This document shows, one piece after another, positions 15,452 to 25,021 of a stretch of DNA of 64,000 nt. The translations under genes were made by a program, and so were the position numbers. The notes below the pieces were generated by a model. That model saw only the letters and a program-made list of their open reading frames with translations. It made no database searches and had not been told where the DNA came from. Positions within the stretch are counted from its first letter, which is position 1. Each line of letters starts with the position of its first letter. Source of the stretch: Sedimentimonas flavescens (GTDB lineage Bacteria; Pseudomonadota; Alphaproteobacteria; Rhodobacterales; Rhodobacteraceae); NCBI RefSeq assembly GCF_019264375.1, contig NZ_JAHVAI010000002.1:248001-312000 (forward strand). Direction: 5' to 3'.

Positions 15452-18400
15452 TTAGGAGCAACCGCTGGTCGCCCCGCAGGTGTTGCATTTCATGCAGGTG
15501 CCGTTGCGCACGAGCGTGTAGTTGCCGCACTCGCCGCAGGGGTCGCCCTCATAGCCCTGCATCTTGGCTTTGGTGCGCGCGTCCATGCTGACCACGCCCG
15601 AGGAAATCGCCGTCGAGGCCGAGGCGCCTACCGCCATCGCGGTTTCCGGCACCAGCGTGTTCAGCGCGGTCACAGGATCGGTCGCACCCGCGAAGGCCGT
15701 CGCACCCGCGCCCCCGCCTTGCAGCACGATGAGTTCCTGCGGCAGGCGCTTGCGCAGATAGCCCGTCGAGGAAATCTGACGCAGCACCTCAAGCGACTTC
15801 GAGGCCGCCGTCTCGCTCACCGGCTCGACGTTGCGCTTGCCTTCGCCGACACCACCGCCCAGATCGTCGAAAGACGTGCCCTGCGGCTTGATATGCGCAA
15901 GATCGGTGCGGTCGAGATAGGACACGGCCAGTTCGCGGAACACATAATCGAGGATCGAGGTCGCGTTCTTGATCGAGTCGTTGCCCTGCACCATGCCCGC
16001 GGGTTCGAACTTGGTGAAGGTGAAGGCGTCCACGAACTCTTCCAGCGGCACGCCGTATTGCAGGCCAACCGAAACGGCGATGGCGAAGTTGTTCATCATC
16101 GCGCGGAAGCCAGCGCCTTCCTTGTGCATGTCGATGAATATCTCGCCAAGCTGGCCGTCCTGATACTCGCCGGTGCGCAGGTAGACCTTGTGGCCACCGA
16201 CCACGGCCTTTTGCGTGTAGCCCTTGCGGCGCTCGGGCAGCTTTTCGCGGTGCGAGCGGACGATCTCCTTGACGACGACCTTCTCGATGATCTTCTCGGC
16301 CAGAGTCACGGCTTTTTCTTGCTGCGAACCGCTGGCGAGGATTTCCTCGGCCTCGTCATCATCCTCGACCAGCGCGGAGGCCAGCGGCTGCGACAGTTTC
16401 GAGCCGTCGCGGTAAAGCGCGTTGGCCTTGATGCCAAGCGACCAGCTCAGCTCGTAGGCGGCCTTTACATCCTCGATCGAGGCCGAGTTCGGCATGTTGA
16501 TCGTCTTCGAGATCGCGCCCGAGATGAACGACTGCGCGGCGGCCATCATGCGGATGTGGCTTTCGACCGAGAGGTACCGCTTGCCCTTCTTGCCGCAGGC
16601 ATTGGCGCAGTCGAAGACGGCATAATGCTCGGTGCGCAGGAAGGGCGCGCCTTCCAGCGTCATCGTCCCGCAGACATGGTCATTCGCGGCTTCGATCTGT
16701 GCGCGGGTGAAGCCCAGGTGACGCAGCAGGTCAAAGGTCGGGTCGTTCAACTTCTCGGCGGGGATGCCGAGGGTCTTGGTGCAGAAGTCTTCGCCGAGCG
16801 TCCACTGGTTGAACACGAAGCGGATGTCGAAGGCCGAAGGCAGTGCGGCTTCAACCTTCTCGATCTCACGCGCGCCGAAACCGTGGCCGATCAGCGCTGT
16901 GTGGTTGATGCCCGCGCAATTGCCAAGCGTGCCATGGCCGACCGCATAGGCGATGATCTCTTCGATCTGCGACGAGCTGTAGCCGAGTTTTTCCAGCGCC
17001 GCCGGAACCGAGCGGTTGATGATCTTGAAGTAGCCGCCACCGGCGAGCTTCTTGAACTTGACCAGCGCGAAATCGGGCTCGATCCCGGTGGTGTCGCAAT
17101 CCATCACAAGGCCGATGGTGCCGGTCGGCGCGATGACCGAGACCTGCGCGTTGCGGAAGCCCCATTTCTCGCCCAGCACCAGCGCCTCGTCCCAGGCGTT
17201 GCGGGCCAGCGCGACCAGCGACTGATCGGGGCAGCTTGCGGCATCGAGCGGGACCGGCTGAACCTCAAGCGCCTCGTAGCCCGCGTCCTTGCTATAGGCG
17301 GCGGCGCGGTGGTTGCGGATCACACGCAGCATATGCTGGGCGTTCTTGGCATAGCCCGGGAAGGCGCCCAGTTCAGCTGCCATCTCGGCCGAGGTCGCGT
17401 AGCTTACGCCGGTCATCAGCGCGGTCAGCGCGCCGCACAGCGCCCTGCCCTCGTCCGAGTCGTAGCCAAAGCCCATGTTCATCAGCAGCCCGCCGATGTT
17501 GGCGTAGCCCAAGCCAAGCGTGCGGAAGTCATAGGACCGCTGCGCGATCTCCTGGCTCGGGAACTGCGCCATCAGGACCGAGATTTCCAGCGTGACGGTC
17601 CACAGGCGCGTGGCATGCACATAGGCCTCGGCGTCGAAAACGGCGTCCTTGTAGAAGGTCAGCAGGTTCATTGAGGCCAGGTTGCAGGCCGTATCGTCCA
17701 GGAACATATATTCCGAGCACGGGTTCGAGCCGCGGATCTCGCCATCCTCGGGGCAGGTATGCCATTCGTTGACGGTGTCGTGGAACTGAATGCCCGGATC
17801 GGCGCAGGCCCAAGCGGCGTGGCCAACCTGATCCCACAGTTCGCGCGCCTTCACGGTCTTGGCGACCTTGCCATCGGTGCGGCGCACCAATTCCCAATCG
17901 GCATCATCCTTGACCGCCTTCAGGAAGGCATTGGTCACGCGCACCGAGTTGTTCGAGTTCTGGCCCGAGACCGAGATATAGGCCTCCGAGTCCCAGTCGG
18001 TGTCATAGGTCGGGAATTCGATCGAGGCATAGCCCTGCCGCGCGTACTGCAGCACGCGGTTGATATAGGTCTCCGGGATCAACATGCGCTTGGCCGACTT
18101 GATCGCCGCCTTCAGCGCCTCGTTCTTGGCCGGATCATAGGCGTCGGCCACTGCCCCATCCCACAGACCGATCGCCTCGAAGATCTTGTTCAACTCGCGC
18201 TCGTGCATCTTCGAGCCGGCCACCAGCGAGGCGACCTTCTGCTCTTCGATGACCTTCCAGTTGATGAACTGCTCGATATCGGGGTGATCCATGTCGCAGA
18301 TCACCATCTTGGCCGCGCGGCGCGTGGTACCGCCCGACTTGATCGCGCCCGCCGCGCGGTCGCCGATCTTGAGGAAACCCATCAGGCCCGACGACTTGCC

Positions 18401-19144
18401 GCCGCCCGACAGCTTCTCGCCCTCGCCGCGCAGGCTGGAGAAGTTGGTACCGGTGCCCGAGCCGTATTTGAACAGGCGCGCCTCGCGGACCCAGAGGTCC
18501 ATGATGCCGCCCTCGCCCACCAGATCGTCCTTGACTGACTGGATGAAGCAGGCATGGGGCTGCGGATGCTCATAGGCCGAGGCCGATTTGGTCAGCTTGC
18601 CGGTCTCGTGATCGACGTAGAAATGCCCCTGCGACGGGCCGTCGATGCCATAGGCCCAGTGCAAGCCGGTGTTGAACCACTGCGGGCTGTTCGGCGCGGC
18701 CATCTGCTCGGCCAGCATGTAGCGCATCTCGTCGTAATAGGCGCGGGCGTCTTCCTCGGTCGAGAAATAGCCGCCCTTCCAGCCCCAGTAGGTCCAGGCG
18801 CCAGCGAGACGGTCGAAAACCTGCTTGGCCGAGGTCTCTCCCACGATGCGCTGATCCTCGGGCAGCTTTTCCAGCGCGGCGGTGTCGGGAACCGAGCGCC
18901 ACAGGAATTCGGGCATGCCCTTTTCCTTGACCTTCTTCAGCGCCGCCGGGACACCCGCCTTGCGGAAGTATTTCTGGGCCAGAACGTCCGAGGCAACCTG
19001 CGACCAGCCCTCGGGAACCTCGACATGCTCGTTTCGGAACACGATCTTGCCGTCGGGGTTACGAATCTCCGATGCGGTCGTCGTGAAAGCGATCTCGCCG
19101 TAGGCGCCGGTTTCTGCTGCCGTGAACTTGCGTTCGATCTTCAT
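15452..19144 (-). CDS. nrdJ: Vitamin B12-dependent (class II) ribonucleotide reductase
   Basis: A 1230-residue adenosylcobalamin-dependent reductase making deoxyribonucleotides with or without oxygen. The active-site loop [18 protein letters not shown] is near residue 472. A phosphate-binding APTGTIGL segment follows, and the C-terminus carries a zinc-ribbon/redox cysteine cluster (CGECG, then CMKCNTCG, ending GCS). The large size and C-terminal ribbon match the alphaproteobacterial NrdJ class. ATG 19144 (MKIERKF) was chosen because homologues begin there; the frame stays open 69 codons further without a ribosome site. NrdR-like boxes lie upstream. Confidence 0.96.
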   Translation of the reverse strand: MKIERKFTAAETGAYGEIAFTTTASEIRNPDGKIVFRNEHVEVPEGWSQVASDVLAQKYFRKAGVPAALKKVKEKGMPEFLWRSVPDTAALEKLPEDQRIVGETSAKQVFDRLAGAWTYWGWKGGYFSTEEDARAYYDEMRYMLAEQMAAPNSPQWFNTGLHWAYGIDGPSQGHFYVDHETGKLTKSASAYEHPQPHACFIQSVKDDLVGEGGIMDLWVREARLFKYGSGTGTNFSSLRGEGEKLSGGGKSSGLMGFLKIGDRAAGAIKSGGTTRRAAKMVICDMDHPDIEQFINWKVIEEQKVASLVAGSKMHERELNKIFEAIGLWDGAVADAYDPAKNEALKAAIKSAKRMLIPETYINRVLQYARQGYASIEFPTYDTDWDSEAYISVSGQNSNNSVRVTNAFLKAVKDDADWELVRRTDGKVAKTVKARELWDQVGHAAWACADPGIQFHDTVNEWHTCPEDGEIRGSNPCSEYMFLDDTACNLASMNLLTFYKDAVFDAEAYVHATRLWTVTLEISVLMAQFPSQEIAQRSYDFRTLGLGYANIGGLLMNMGFGYDSDEGRALCGALTALMTGVSYATSAEMAAELGAFPGYAKNAQHMLRVIRNHRAAAYSKDAGYEALEVQPVPLDAASCPDQSLVALARNAWDEALVLGEKWGFRNAQVSVIAPTGTIGLVMDCDTTGIEPDFALVKFKKLAGGGYFKIINRSVPAALEKLGYSSSQIEEIIAYAVGHGTLGNCAGINHTALIGHGFGAREIEKVEAALPSAFDIRFVFNQWTLGEDFCTKTLGIPAEKLNDPTFDLLRHLGFTRAQIEAANDHVCGTMTLEGAPFLRTEHYAVFDCANACGKKGKRYLSVESHIRMMAAAQSFISGAISKTINMPNSASIEDVKAAYELSWSLGIKANALYRDGSKLSQPLASALVEDDDEAEEILASGSQQEKAVTLAEKIIEKVVVKEIVRSHREKLPERRKGYTQKAVVGGHKVYLRTGEYQDGQLGEIFIDMHKEGAGFRAMMNNFAIAVSVGLQYGVPLEEFVDAFTFTKFEPAGMVQGNDSIKNATSILDYVFRELAVSYLDRTDLAHIKPQGTSFDDLGGGVGEGKRNVEPVSETAASKSLEVLRQISSTGYLRKRLPQELIVLQGGGAGATAFAGATDPVTALNTLVPETAMAVGASASTAISSGVVSMDARTKAKMQGYEGDPCGECGNYTLVRNGTCMKCNTCGATSGCS

Positions 19145-19284
19145 CTGCCCTGTCCCATACACTTTTAAAATCCGTGCTGCCCGTGCCGCAGCCAAGACTT
19201 CCCCGCCCCTCTGCCGACGCAAGAGAGTTGGCCCGACCGCACCCGATCGACCTGAAAGTGAGGATTCTGTCCCGCCCGCCGCCG

Positions 19285-19300
19285 CCACTATATCTGGTGG
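19285..19300. promoter_or_regulatory. NrdR box (proximal)
   Basis: CCACTATATCTGGTGG matches the NrdR box pattern acaCwAtATaTwGtgt at about 12 of 16 positions and is itself palindromic at its ends (CCAC/GTGG). It lies 141 bases before the nrdJ start. A weaker match begins exactly 31 bases further upstream, the usual spacing for paired NrdR boxes. Confidence 0.65.
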
Positions 19301-19315
19301 CTTCACGACCCGCTC

Positions 19316-19331
19316 ACACAAACTGACGTAG
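19316..19331. promoter_or_regulatory. Degenerate partner NrdR box
   Basis: ACACAAACTGACGTAG keeps the acaCAA and Gt parts of the consensus (about 9 of 16). Its start is 31 bases from the start of the better box, which is why it is listed; alone it would not be convincing. Confidence 0.35.
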
Positions 19332-19425
19332 CACGCCGGGGCGGTCAACAAATCTTTCCTTCCCTCGAAGGCGATTTTTCAGTTGACGGGTTCCCGCGCA
19401 AGAGCCCCCAAAAGGCGATTTTGAT

Positions 19426-19555
19426 TCATCCACAGGGGTCAGAAAGATGCCGCGCCGCAGCAAGTCTGCGGATTCCCTTGTTTCACGCGCTTTTGCGGCG
19501 CAGAAATGACAATCTGGATAAACTTCATCCACAGCACACAATATCTTGTGGATAG
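19426..19555. promoter_or_regulatory. Cluster of DnaA-box-like nonamers with an NrdR-like palindrome
   Basis: Four nonamers lie at 19426-19434, 19513-19521 (minus), 19525-19533 and 19547-19555 (minus). Each is one base off TTATCCACA. The sequence ACACAATATCTTGTGG at 19536-19551 fits the NrdR pattern at 14 of 16 positions, and ATCCACA/TGTGGAT (19527-19533/19547-19553) makes a perfect interrupted palindrome. The 492-base gap between nrdJ and tRNA-Pro holds no convincing gene. Control of nrdJ by DnaA and NrdR is the simplest reading. Confidence 0.45.
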
Positions 19556-19636
19556 AGCGAAAATTGTGGCCCTGAAATCACGCATCGTGCTCGGGCGGTG
19601 CCCGATTGACCAAAATTTGCGCATTTTCAGTGGAAA

Positions 19637-19713
<77 letters not shown>

Positions 19714-19754
19714 ACGCGCCCTTCCTAACCGCACATGCGCCCGAGGAAAAGAGG

Positions 19755-20240
19755 CTAGTCGCAGCGCCACGAAGCACGCGTCTGATCCAGCGCGGGATGG
19801 GCCAGCTCGGCCCCCGGCACGATGCCGATCCGGGCGGCCAGCCCGCCATTGATCTCAAGCACCATCAGGACGGGGTGTTTCGAGGGAATCGGTGTCTCGT
19901 CATGCGGCTTGGCATTGGCATGCACCGAGACCACCCGCCCCGACGCATCGATAAAGATCATGTCCAGGGGAATGAGCGTATTGCGCATCCAGAAGGCGAC
20001 CTCGTGCTCAGCCTCATAGACGAAGAGCATCCCTGCCCCGGCCGCCATCTTCGAGCGGCCCATCAGGCCCTGCGCGCGCTCTTCCGCATCATCGGCGATC
20101 TCGATCGAGAAGCGCGCCTCGCGCCCGTCGGGCAGACGCAACAGGGCGACATCCTCGCGGCAAGGCGCGGCGAGTGCCCCGCCAACCGAGGCCAGATAGA
20201 TAAGCGCTCCTAGCGCCCCTGACGCAATGCGGCTTCCCAC
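19755..20240 (-). CDS. DUF192 family exported protein
   Basis: A 161-residue protein with a Sec signal peptide ([19 protein letters not shown]) and a full DUF192 domain: [32 protein letters not shown] and the terminal [18 protein letters not shown]. The family is widespread in prokaryotes and its biochemical role is unknown to me. Its start lies inside the end of the cold-shock gene (31-base overlap on the same strand), so the two are translationally linked. Confidence 0.92.
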   Translation of the reverse strand: MGSRIASGALGALIYLASVGGALAAPCREDVALLRLPDGREARFSIEIADDAEERAQGLMGRSKMAAGAGMLFVYEAEHEVAFWMRNTLIPLDMIFIDASGRVVSVHANAKPHDETPIPSKHPVLMVLEINGGLAARIGIVPGAELAHPALDQTRASWRCD

Positions 20241-20746
20241 GACACCACCTGGGCCGCCATGCGGCCACGCTTGCCCTCGATCACGCGCAGACAGATCGCC
20301 TCGCCCGGAGCCAGATCGGAAAAGCCCGAGCGGCGGAGGACCTCGATATGCACAAATACATCTTCGGGGCGCCCAAAGACGTTCGCAAACCCGAATCCCT
20401 TTACCTTATCGAACCATTTGACGCGTGCGGGTTCCAGCGGAAGCGCCGCGATCTCGGCGGGGTCGGTCTCGCCCAGATCCTCGATCGGTGCGGGTTTCTC
20501 TTCGCTCTCTGGGGGTTCGATCTCCAGCACCTCAACGGCCTGCGCCCCGCGCGGAGTCGCCTGCACCAGCACCCGAATCCCCGCGTTGTCGGCGACCGAG
20601 CCCTGGCCGAAGTTCCGCAGCACATTGGCATGAAGCAGGATGTCCGGCCCCCCGCCGGAGTCCAGAATGAAGCCAAATCCTTTGACAGGGTCGAACCATT
20701 TCACCTTGCCGGTGACTTCCTTGGTTTCGAAGTGCTGTTCGTTCAT
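20210..20746 (-). CDS. Cold-shock protein with two cold-shock domains
   Basis: A 178-residue cytoplasmic nucleic-acid-binding protein. The first domain (about 10-75) has VKWFDPVKGFGFI, the second (about 108-175) VKWFDKVKGFGFANV and DVFVHIEVL. The two are joined by an acidic Pro/Glu linker. In each the aromatic RNP1-like motif is intact. Double-domain CspA proteins of this size are common in Alphaproteobacteria. They serve as RNA chaperones or stress-induced translation factors. The 138-base upstream gap would be its 5' leader. Confidence 0.93.
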   Translation of the reverse strand: MNEQHFETKEVTGKVKWFDPVKGFGFILDSGGGPDILLHANVLRNFGQGSVADNAGIRVLVQATPRGAQAVEVLEIEPPESEEKPAPIEDLGETDPAEIAALPLEPARVKWFDKVKGFGFANVFGRPEDVFVHIEVLRRSGFSDLAPGEAICLRVIEGKRGRMAAQVVSWEAALRQGR

Positions 20747-20865
20747 TCCAGTGATCCGCTTCCGGCTTTGCGCCTTGTTATGTGTCTGGACAGGTCAGGT
20801 CTGCCCACTCTCACACGACACACGCCGGATTCAAGCGAAAAAACTTAGAATTGTTCTCGGCCGTC

Positions 20866-20884
20866 ATTTCACGAAGCGTGAAAT
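20866..20884 (-). terminator. Hairpin directly after pdxH
   Basis: ATTTCACG and CGTGAAAT pair perfectly around three bases immediately next to the pdxH stop on the minus strand. There is no T-run, so it may be a 3' stabiliser, or part of the leader of the downstream cold-shock gene. Confidence 0.4.
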
Positions 20885-21508
20885 TCAGGGGTTCAACCGC
20901 AGGATTTCCCATGCAGAATTCGAGTCCGGGCGGCGCCAGCGGAACCTGTCATGCAGACGAAATGCGCCGTCAGCCCAGAACTCGATCTCAAGCGGGGTGA
21001 TGCGAATTCCCCCCCAGAACGGCGGGCGCTTGGGGTTCGGGCCATGCGTTGCGGTGACCTTGGCGACCTCGGCCATCAGGGCCGTGCGCGAGGCCAGCGG
21101 CTGGCTTTGATCCGACGCCCAGGCCCCGAGCCGCGACTTGAGCGAGCGCGACGCATAATAGGCGTCCGCCTGCGGCCCCTCCTCGCGCGAGGTCAGGCCG
21201 CGCACCCGGATCTGGCGGCGCAGGCTTTTCCAATGCATCACGAAAGCGGCCTTGCCCGCCTGCTCGATCTCGACACCTTTGGCCGAGCCGTAGTTCGTAT
21301 AGAAGACGAAGGCCCCGCCCGAGGGCGCGCTCTGCGCCTCAATCTCTTTCAGCAAGACCATGCGCACATTGGGCAAACCATCGGCGTCGACACTGGCCAG
21401 AGCGATCGCATTGGGGTCGTTGATCTCGCTCTTCTCGGCCTCACTCAGCCAAGCCTGCGCGATGGCAAACGGGTCTTCCCCCGCGAAAATTCCCGATCTG
21501 TCGCTCAT
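20885..21508 (-). CDS. pdxH: Pyridoxamine 5'-phosphate oxidase
   Basis: A 207-residue FMN enzyme oxidising pyridoxamine/pyridoxine 5'-phosphate to pyridoxal phosphate. Family motifs are present: [64 protein letters not shown] and the C-terminal [17 protein letters not shown] that binds the product. It is divergent from fabI across 120 bases. Confidence 0.95.
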   Translation of the reverse strand: MSDRSGIFAGEDPFAIAQAWLSEAEKSEINDPNAIALASVDADGLPNVRMVLLKEIEAQSAPSGGAFVFYTNYGSAKGVEIEQAGKAAFVMHWKSLRRQIRVRGLTSREEGPQADAYYASRSLKSRLGAWASDQSQPLASRTALMAEVAKVTATHGPNPKRPPFWGGIRITPLEIEFWADGAFRLHDRFRWRRPDSNSAWEILRLNP

Positions 21509-21628
21509 GACGCCCCCGCTTCCGTAACGTACTCATGATAGTGGCTCTCGGCCTTGTCGGCCTTGATGCGTCTCAAGCTTTCGCCTAATGCTGGCGCACT
21601 TACCAGAGGGAAGCGAGGGAAACCCGAG

Positions 21629-22450
21629 ATGTCGAACAACCTGATGGCGGGCAAGCGCGGCCTTATCATGGGCCTTGCCAACGATAAATCCATCGCCTGG
21701 GGTATCGCCAAGGCCTGCGCCGATGCGGGCGCCGAGCTGGCTTTCTCCTACCAGGGCGATGCGCTGAAAAAACGGGTGGAGCCGCTGGCCGCCTCGCTCG
21801 GCACGCCCCTGCTCTTTGAATGCGACGTGGCCGACGAGGCCAGCATGGACGCTCTGTTCGAGGGGCTGAAGGAAACCTGGGGCACGATCGACTTCGTCGT
21901 CCACGCGATCGGCTTCTCGGACAAGAACGAGCTGCGCGGCCGCTATGTCGACACCTCGCGCGCCAATTTCGGCATGACGATGGACATTTCGGTCTATTCC
22001 TTCACCGCTGTCTGCGCTCGCGCTTCGGCGCTGATGCCTAATGGCGGCTCGCTGCTGACGCTGACCTATTACGGCGCCGAGCAGGTCATGCCGCATTATA
22101 ACGTGATGGGCGTGGCCAAGGCGGCGCTGGAGGCCTCGGTCAAGTATATCGCCGAAGATCTCGGCAAGGTCGGCATCCGCTGCAACGCGATCTCGGCCGG
22201 TCCGATCAAGACGCTGGCCGCCTCGGGCATCGGCGATTTCCGCTACATCATGAAGTGGAACGAGCTGAACTCGCCCCTGCGCCGCAACGTGACGCAGGAA
22301 GAGGTTGGCAAGGCCGCGCTCTATCTGCTGTCGGATCTGGGTTCGGGCACCACGGGCGAGAACCTGCATGTGGACGCGGGCTACCATGTCGTCGGCATGA
22401 AGGCGGTGGACGCGCCCGATATCGACGTTGTCACGGGCCGTAAGGACTGA
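21629..22450 (+). CDS. fabI: Enoyl-[acyl-carrier-protein] reductase (NADH)
   Basis: A 273-residue FabI that completes the elongation cycle of type II fatty acid synthesis. The N-terminal cofactor segment GLIMGLANDKSIAWGIAKA is followed by catalytic Tyr and Lys in YNVMGVAK (Y-x6-K). The ATG was chosen over an upstream in-frame start because a GAGGGAA stretch lies just before it and homologues begin with the cofactor fold. The next gene starts 3 bases after its stop. Confidence 0.96.
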   Translation: MSNNLMAGKRGLIMGLANDKSIAWGIAKACADAGAELAFSYQGDALKKRVEPLAASLGTPLLFECDVADEASMDALFEGLKETWGTIDFVVHAIGFSDKNELRGRYVDTSRANFGMTMDISVYSFTAVCARASALMPNGGSLLTLTYYGAEQVMPHYNVMGVAKAALEASVKYIAEDLGKVGIRCNAISAGPIKTLAASGIGDFRYIMKWNELNSPLRRNVTQEEVGKAALYLLSDLGSGTTGENLHVDAGYHVVGMKAVDAPDIDVVTGRKD

Positions 22451-22453
22451 ACC

Positions 22454-23071
22454 ATGACGCTGGCCGCTTTTGTTGCGATCTATTTCGTGCATCTCGCGGC
22501 GGCGATCTCGCCCGGGCCGGCGGTTCTGCTGGCGGCCCGGACCGGCCTGCGCGAAGGCTTTGCGCGCGGCTCATGGCTGGCGGTGGGCATCGGCCTTGGC
22601 GCCTGCATCTGGGCCTTCGCGGCGCTGTTCGGCCTTGCGATCCTGTTCCGCGTGGCCCCGGCCCTGCTGACCGCGCTGAAGTTCGCAGGGGCGGCCTATC
22701 TGATCTATCTGGCCTACAAGATGTGGCGCCACGCCCCCGAGCCGCTGGACGATCGCATGTCCGAGGTGGTTTCCACCCGTTCGAACCTTGGCCTTGTGTG
22801 GCAGGGGATCGCGACGCAACTGGCCAACCCCAAGCCCGCGGTCTTTTTCGGCACGATCTTCCTGACCTTCGTGCCGCCGCATGCGCCGATCTGGGCCTAT
22901 GCCCTGATCCTGCTGATCATTTTCGTGAATGACGCGGGCTGGAACGTGATCGTCGCGCGGATCTTCTCGCTTGAGCGGACGCGGCGCGGCTATCTGAACC
23001 TGAAAACCACGATCGACCGGATCTTCGGGGGCCTTCTGGCGGCCCTCGGGGTGAAGCTCGCGCTGACGTAG
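22454..23071 (+). CDS. LysE/RhtB-family amino acid exporter
   Basis: A 205-residue inner-membrane protein with six predicted helices and the family's N-terminal PGP motif (HLAAAISPGPAVLLAARTGLREG) and central NPKPAVFFGTIF. Relatives export homoserine, threonine, lysine or other amino acids; the substrate here is unknown. It is 3 bases from fabI and 9 bases from the gpt gene, so all three may form one transcript. Confidence 0.9.
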   Translation: MTLAAFVAIYFVHLAAAISPGPAVLLAARTGLREGFARGSWLAVGIGLGACIWAFAALFGLAILFRVAPALLTALKFAGAAYLIYLAYKMWRHAPEPLDDRMSEVVSTRSNLGLVWQGIATQLANPKPAVFFGTIFLTFVPPHAPIWAYALILLIIFVNDAGWNVIVARIFSLERTRRGYLNLKTTIDRIFGGLLAALGVKLALT

Positions 23072-23080
23072 GAGCCTGCC

Positions 23081-23587
23081 ATGAATGACCGTCTGCCGCA
23101 TGAGAAGGGTTTTCACGTAAGCTGGGACCAATTGCACCGCGACGCGCGGGCGCTGGCGTGGCGGCTTGACGGCAAGGGGCCGGATGCGGGCGCGTGGAAA
23201 GCAGTCGTGGGCATCACCCGCGGCGGGCTGGTGCCGGCCGCCATCGTCGCGCGCGAGTTGGACATCCGAGTGGTCGATACGATCTCGGTGAAAAGCTACA
23301 GCCACCAGACGCAGCGCGAGCCTGCGGTGATCAAATCCCCGCAAGCGGATCTCATGGGCGATGGTGAGGGCATCCTGATCGTCGATGACCTCGTCGACTC
23401 GGGGCGCACGCTGGAACTGGTGCGCCGCCTCTATCCCAAGGCGCATTTCGCCACGGTCTACGCCAAGCCCAAGGGCCGCGAGCAGGTGGATACCTTCATC
23501 ATCGAGGTCAGCCAGGACACCTGGATCTTCTTCCCCTGGGACATGGCTCTGCAATACGTCCAGCCCTATCGCGGCACGGATTCCTGA
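23081..23587 (+). CDS. gpt: Xanthine phosphoribosyltransferase
   Basis: A 168-residue salvage enzyme of the E. coli Gpt type that converts xanthine or guanine to the nucleotide with PRPP. It has an [19 protein letters not shown] segment and the PRPP motif [14 protein letters not shown] at about 96-109, with the C-terminal WIFFPWDM that distinguishes XGPRT from hypoxanthine enzymes. The length is close to E. coli Gpt (152) with a short N-terminal addition. Confidence 0.93.
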   Translation: MNDRLPHEKGFHVSWDQLHRDARALAWRLDGKGPDAGAWKAVVGITRGGLVPAAIVARELDIRVVDTISVKSYSHQTQREPAVIKSPQADLMGDGEGILIVDDLVDSGRTLELVRRLYPKAHFATVYAKPKGREQVDTFIIEVSQDTWIFFPWDMALQYVQPYRGTDS

Positions 23588-23588
23588 T

Positions 23589-23608
23589 AGGCGCCCATAT
23601 CGGCGCCT
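23589..23608 (+). terminator. Hairpin after gpt
   Basis: A perfect 7-bp stem AGGCGCC/GGCGCCT with loop CATATC lies 2 bases after the stop. No T-run follows, so this is a weak terminator or a 3' stabilising structure. Confidence 0.4.
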
Positions 23609-23771
23609 TCCAGCACTGGCTGTTCAAGACAAACCAACGGACCAAAGCGGTCTTCGGGCGTGGTTCTGCTAATGCTCGCCCTGACCTCACACGAATGGCG
23701 TGTGCGCCGGGGGCTTTCCTTCGGCGGGCGCTGACCCTAGGCTCGGCCCCGAGTCCCCTCGGAGCCGCATC

Positions 23772-24953
23772 ATGACCCTCTTCCCGCTCAACCCCGCGCT
23801 GGCCGCGACCTTCCCGCCTCCGGTGATGGAGGCACGGCGCTGGCTCGACGGGGTGGTTTTCTCGCCCGAGCGCCCGCTGATCAACGTGAGCCAGGCCGCG
23901 CCGGTCGACCCGCCGCCCGAACCGCTGCGCCGCGCGATTGCCGAGGCCGCGCTGACCAACCCCGCCGCGCATCTTTACGGGCCGGTTCTTGGTCTCGACG
24001 ATCTGCGGCTGGAATTGGCGCATCAGTGGTCGGAGGCTTACGGCGGCACGATCCACCGCCGTCAGGTGGCAATCACCCAGGGCTGCAACCAGGCCTTCTG
24101 CGCCGTGATGGCGACGCTGGCGGGTCCGGGTGATGAAGTCCTTCTGCCAACGCCTTGGTATTTCAACCATAAAATGTGGCTTGATATGAGCTCGGTGAAG
24201 GCCGTGCCGCTGGCGACCGGCCCCGATCTGCTGCCCGATCCCGAACATGCGGCGGCGCTGATCACGCCACGCACGCGCGCGATTGTTCTGGTGACGCCAA
24301 ACAATCCGGGCGGGGTCGAATATCCGGCCACCCTTGTGCGCGCCTTCTACGAGCTGGCGCAGGCGCGCGGCCTTGCGCTGATCCTTGATGAAACCTACCG
24401 CGATTTTGACGCCCGCAGCGGCGCACCGCATGACCTGTTTGCCGACCCGGACTGGGACGAGCGGCTGATCCATCTCTACAGCTTCTCGAAGGCCTACCGG
24501 CTGACCGGCCACCGCGTTGGCGCCATCGTCGCCTCGGAAAGCCGGCTGGCCGAAGTCGAGAAGTTCCTCGACACGGTCGCGATCTGCCCCAACCAACTTG
24601 GCCAGATCGCGGCGCTCTGGGGGATGCGCAACCTGCGCCAGTGGGTCGCGGGCGAGCGCGCCGAGATCCTTGCCCGGCGCAAGGCGATGACCGAGGGGCT
24701 GGCCACCCTGCCCGGCTGGCGCACGCTTGGCTGCGGGGCCTACTTCGCCTATGTCGAACATCCCTCGCCCCAGCCTTCGCCCGAATTCGCGCAGCGGCTG
24801 GTGAAAGAGGCGGGCGTGTTGCTGCTGCCCGGCACCATGTTCATGCCCTCTGACGACCCCGCCGGACAGCGCCAGTTGCGCATCGCTTTTGCCAATGTGG
24901 ATGCCGCCGGGATCGCGCAATTGATGGAACGGCTGGCCCAAGCGACGCCCTGA
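23772..24953 (+). CDS. Aminotransferase class I/II (PLP-dependent)
   Basis: A 393-residue fold-type I aminotransferase. It shows AHLYGPVLGLDDLR, ITQGCNQAF, VTPNNPGGVEYP, ILDETYRDF and the PLP lysine in YSFSKAYRLTGHR (near residue 240). GGAG is 7 bases before the chosen ATG; an earlier in-frame start lacks one. The amino donor is not evident. It stands alone between gpt and the PpiD-like gene. Confidence 0.88.
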   Translation: MTLFPLNPALAATFPPPVMEARRWLDGVVFSPERPLINVSQAAPVDPPPEPLRRAIAEAALTNPAAHLYGPVLGLDDLRLELAHQWSEAYGGTIHRRQVAITQGCNQAFCAVMATLAGPGDEVLLPTPWYFNHKMWLDMSSVKAVPLATGPDLLPDPEHAAALITPRTRAIVLVTPNNPGGVEYPATLVRAFYELAQARGLALILDETYRDFDARSGAPHDLFADPDWDERLIHLYSFSKAYRLTGHRVGAIVASESRLAEVEKFLDTVAICPNQLGQIAALWGMRNLRQWVAGERAEILARRKAMTEGLATLPGWRTLGCGAYFAYVEHPSPQPSPEFAQRLVKEAGVLLLPGTMFMPSDDPAGQRQLRIAFANVDAAGIAQLMERLAQATP

Positions 24954-25021
24954 GCCTTGCGGCCCTTACCGCAAAGCCCTAAACACCCCAAAACGACCGG
25001 AAATGAGCGGGAGGACGCCCC

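Noticed and set aside
15008-17674. A long plus-strand open frame (888 codons) opposite nrdJ
   Set aside because: It is antisense to a clear class II ribonucleotide reductase, has no recognisable motif and is rich in Arg/His/Gly, as shadow frames are in high-GC DNA.
19145-19636. Chromosomal origin of replication suggested by DnaA-box-like nonamers
   Set aside because: Only four one-off nonamers are present. There is no long AT-rich unwinding tract, and oriC neighbours such as dnaA, hemE or parAB are absent. Promoter control of nrdJ explains the motifs better.
19145-19636. Cobalamin riboswitch in the nrdJ leader
   Set aside because: I looked for the B12-box on both strands and did not see it. 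The gene uses B12, but the leader does not look like the riboswitch.
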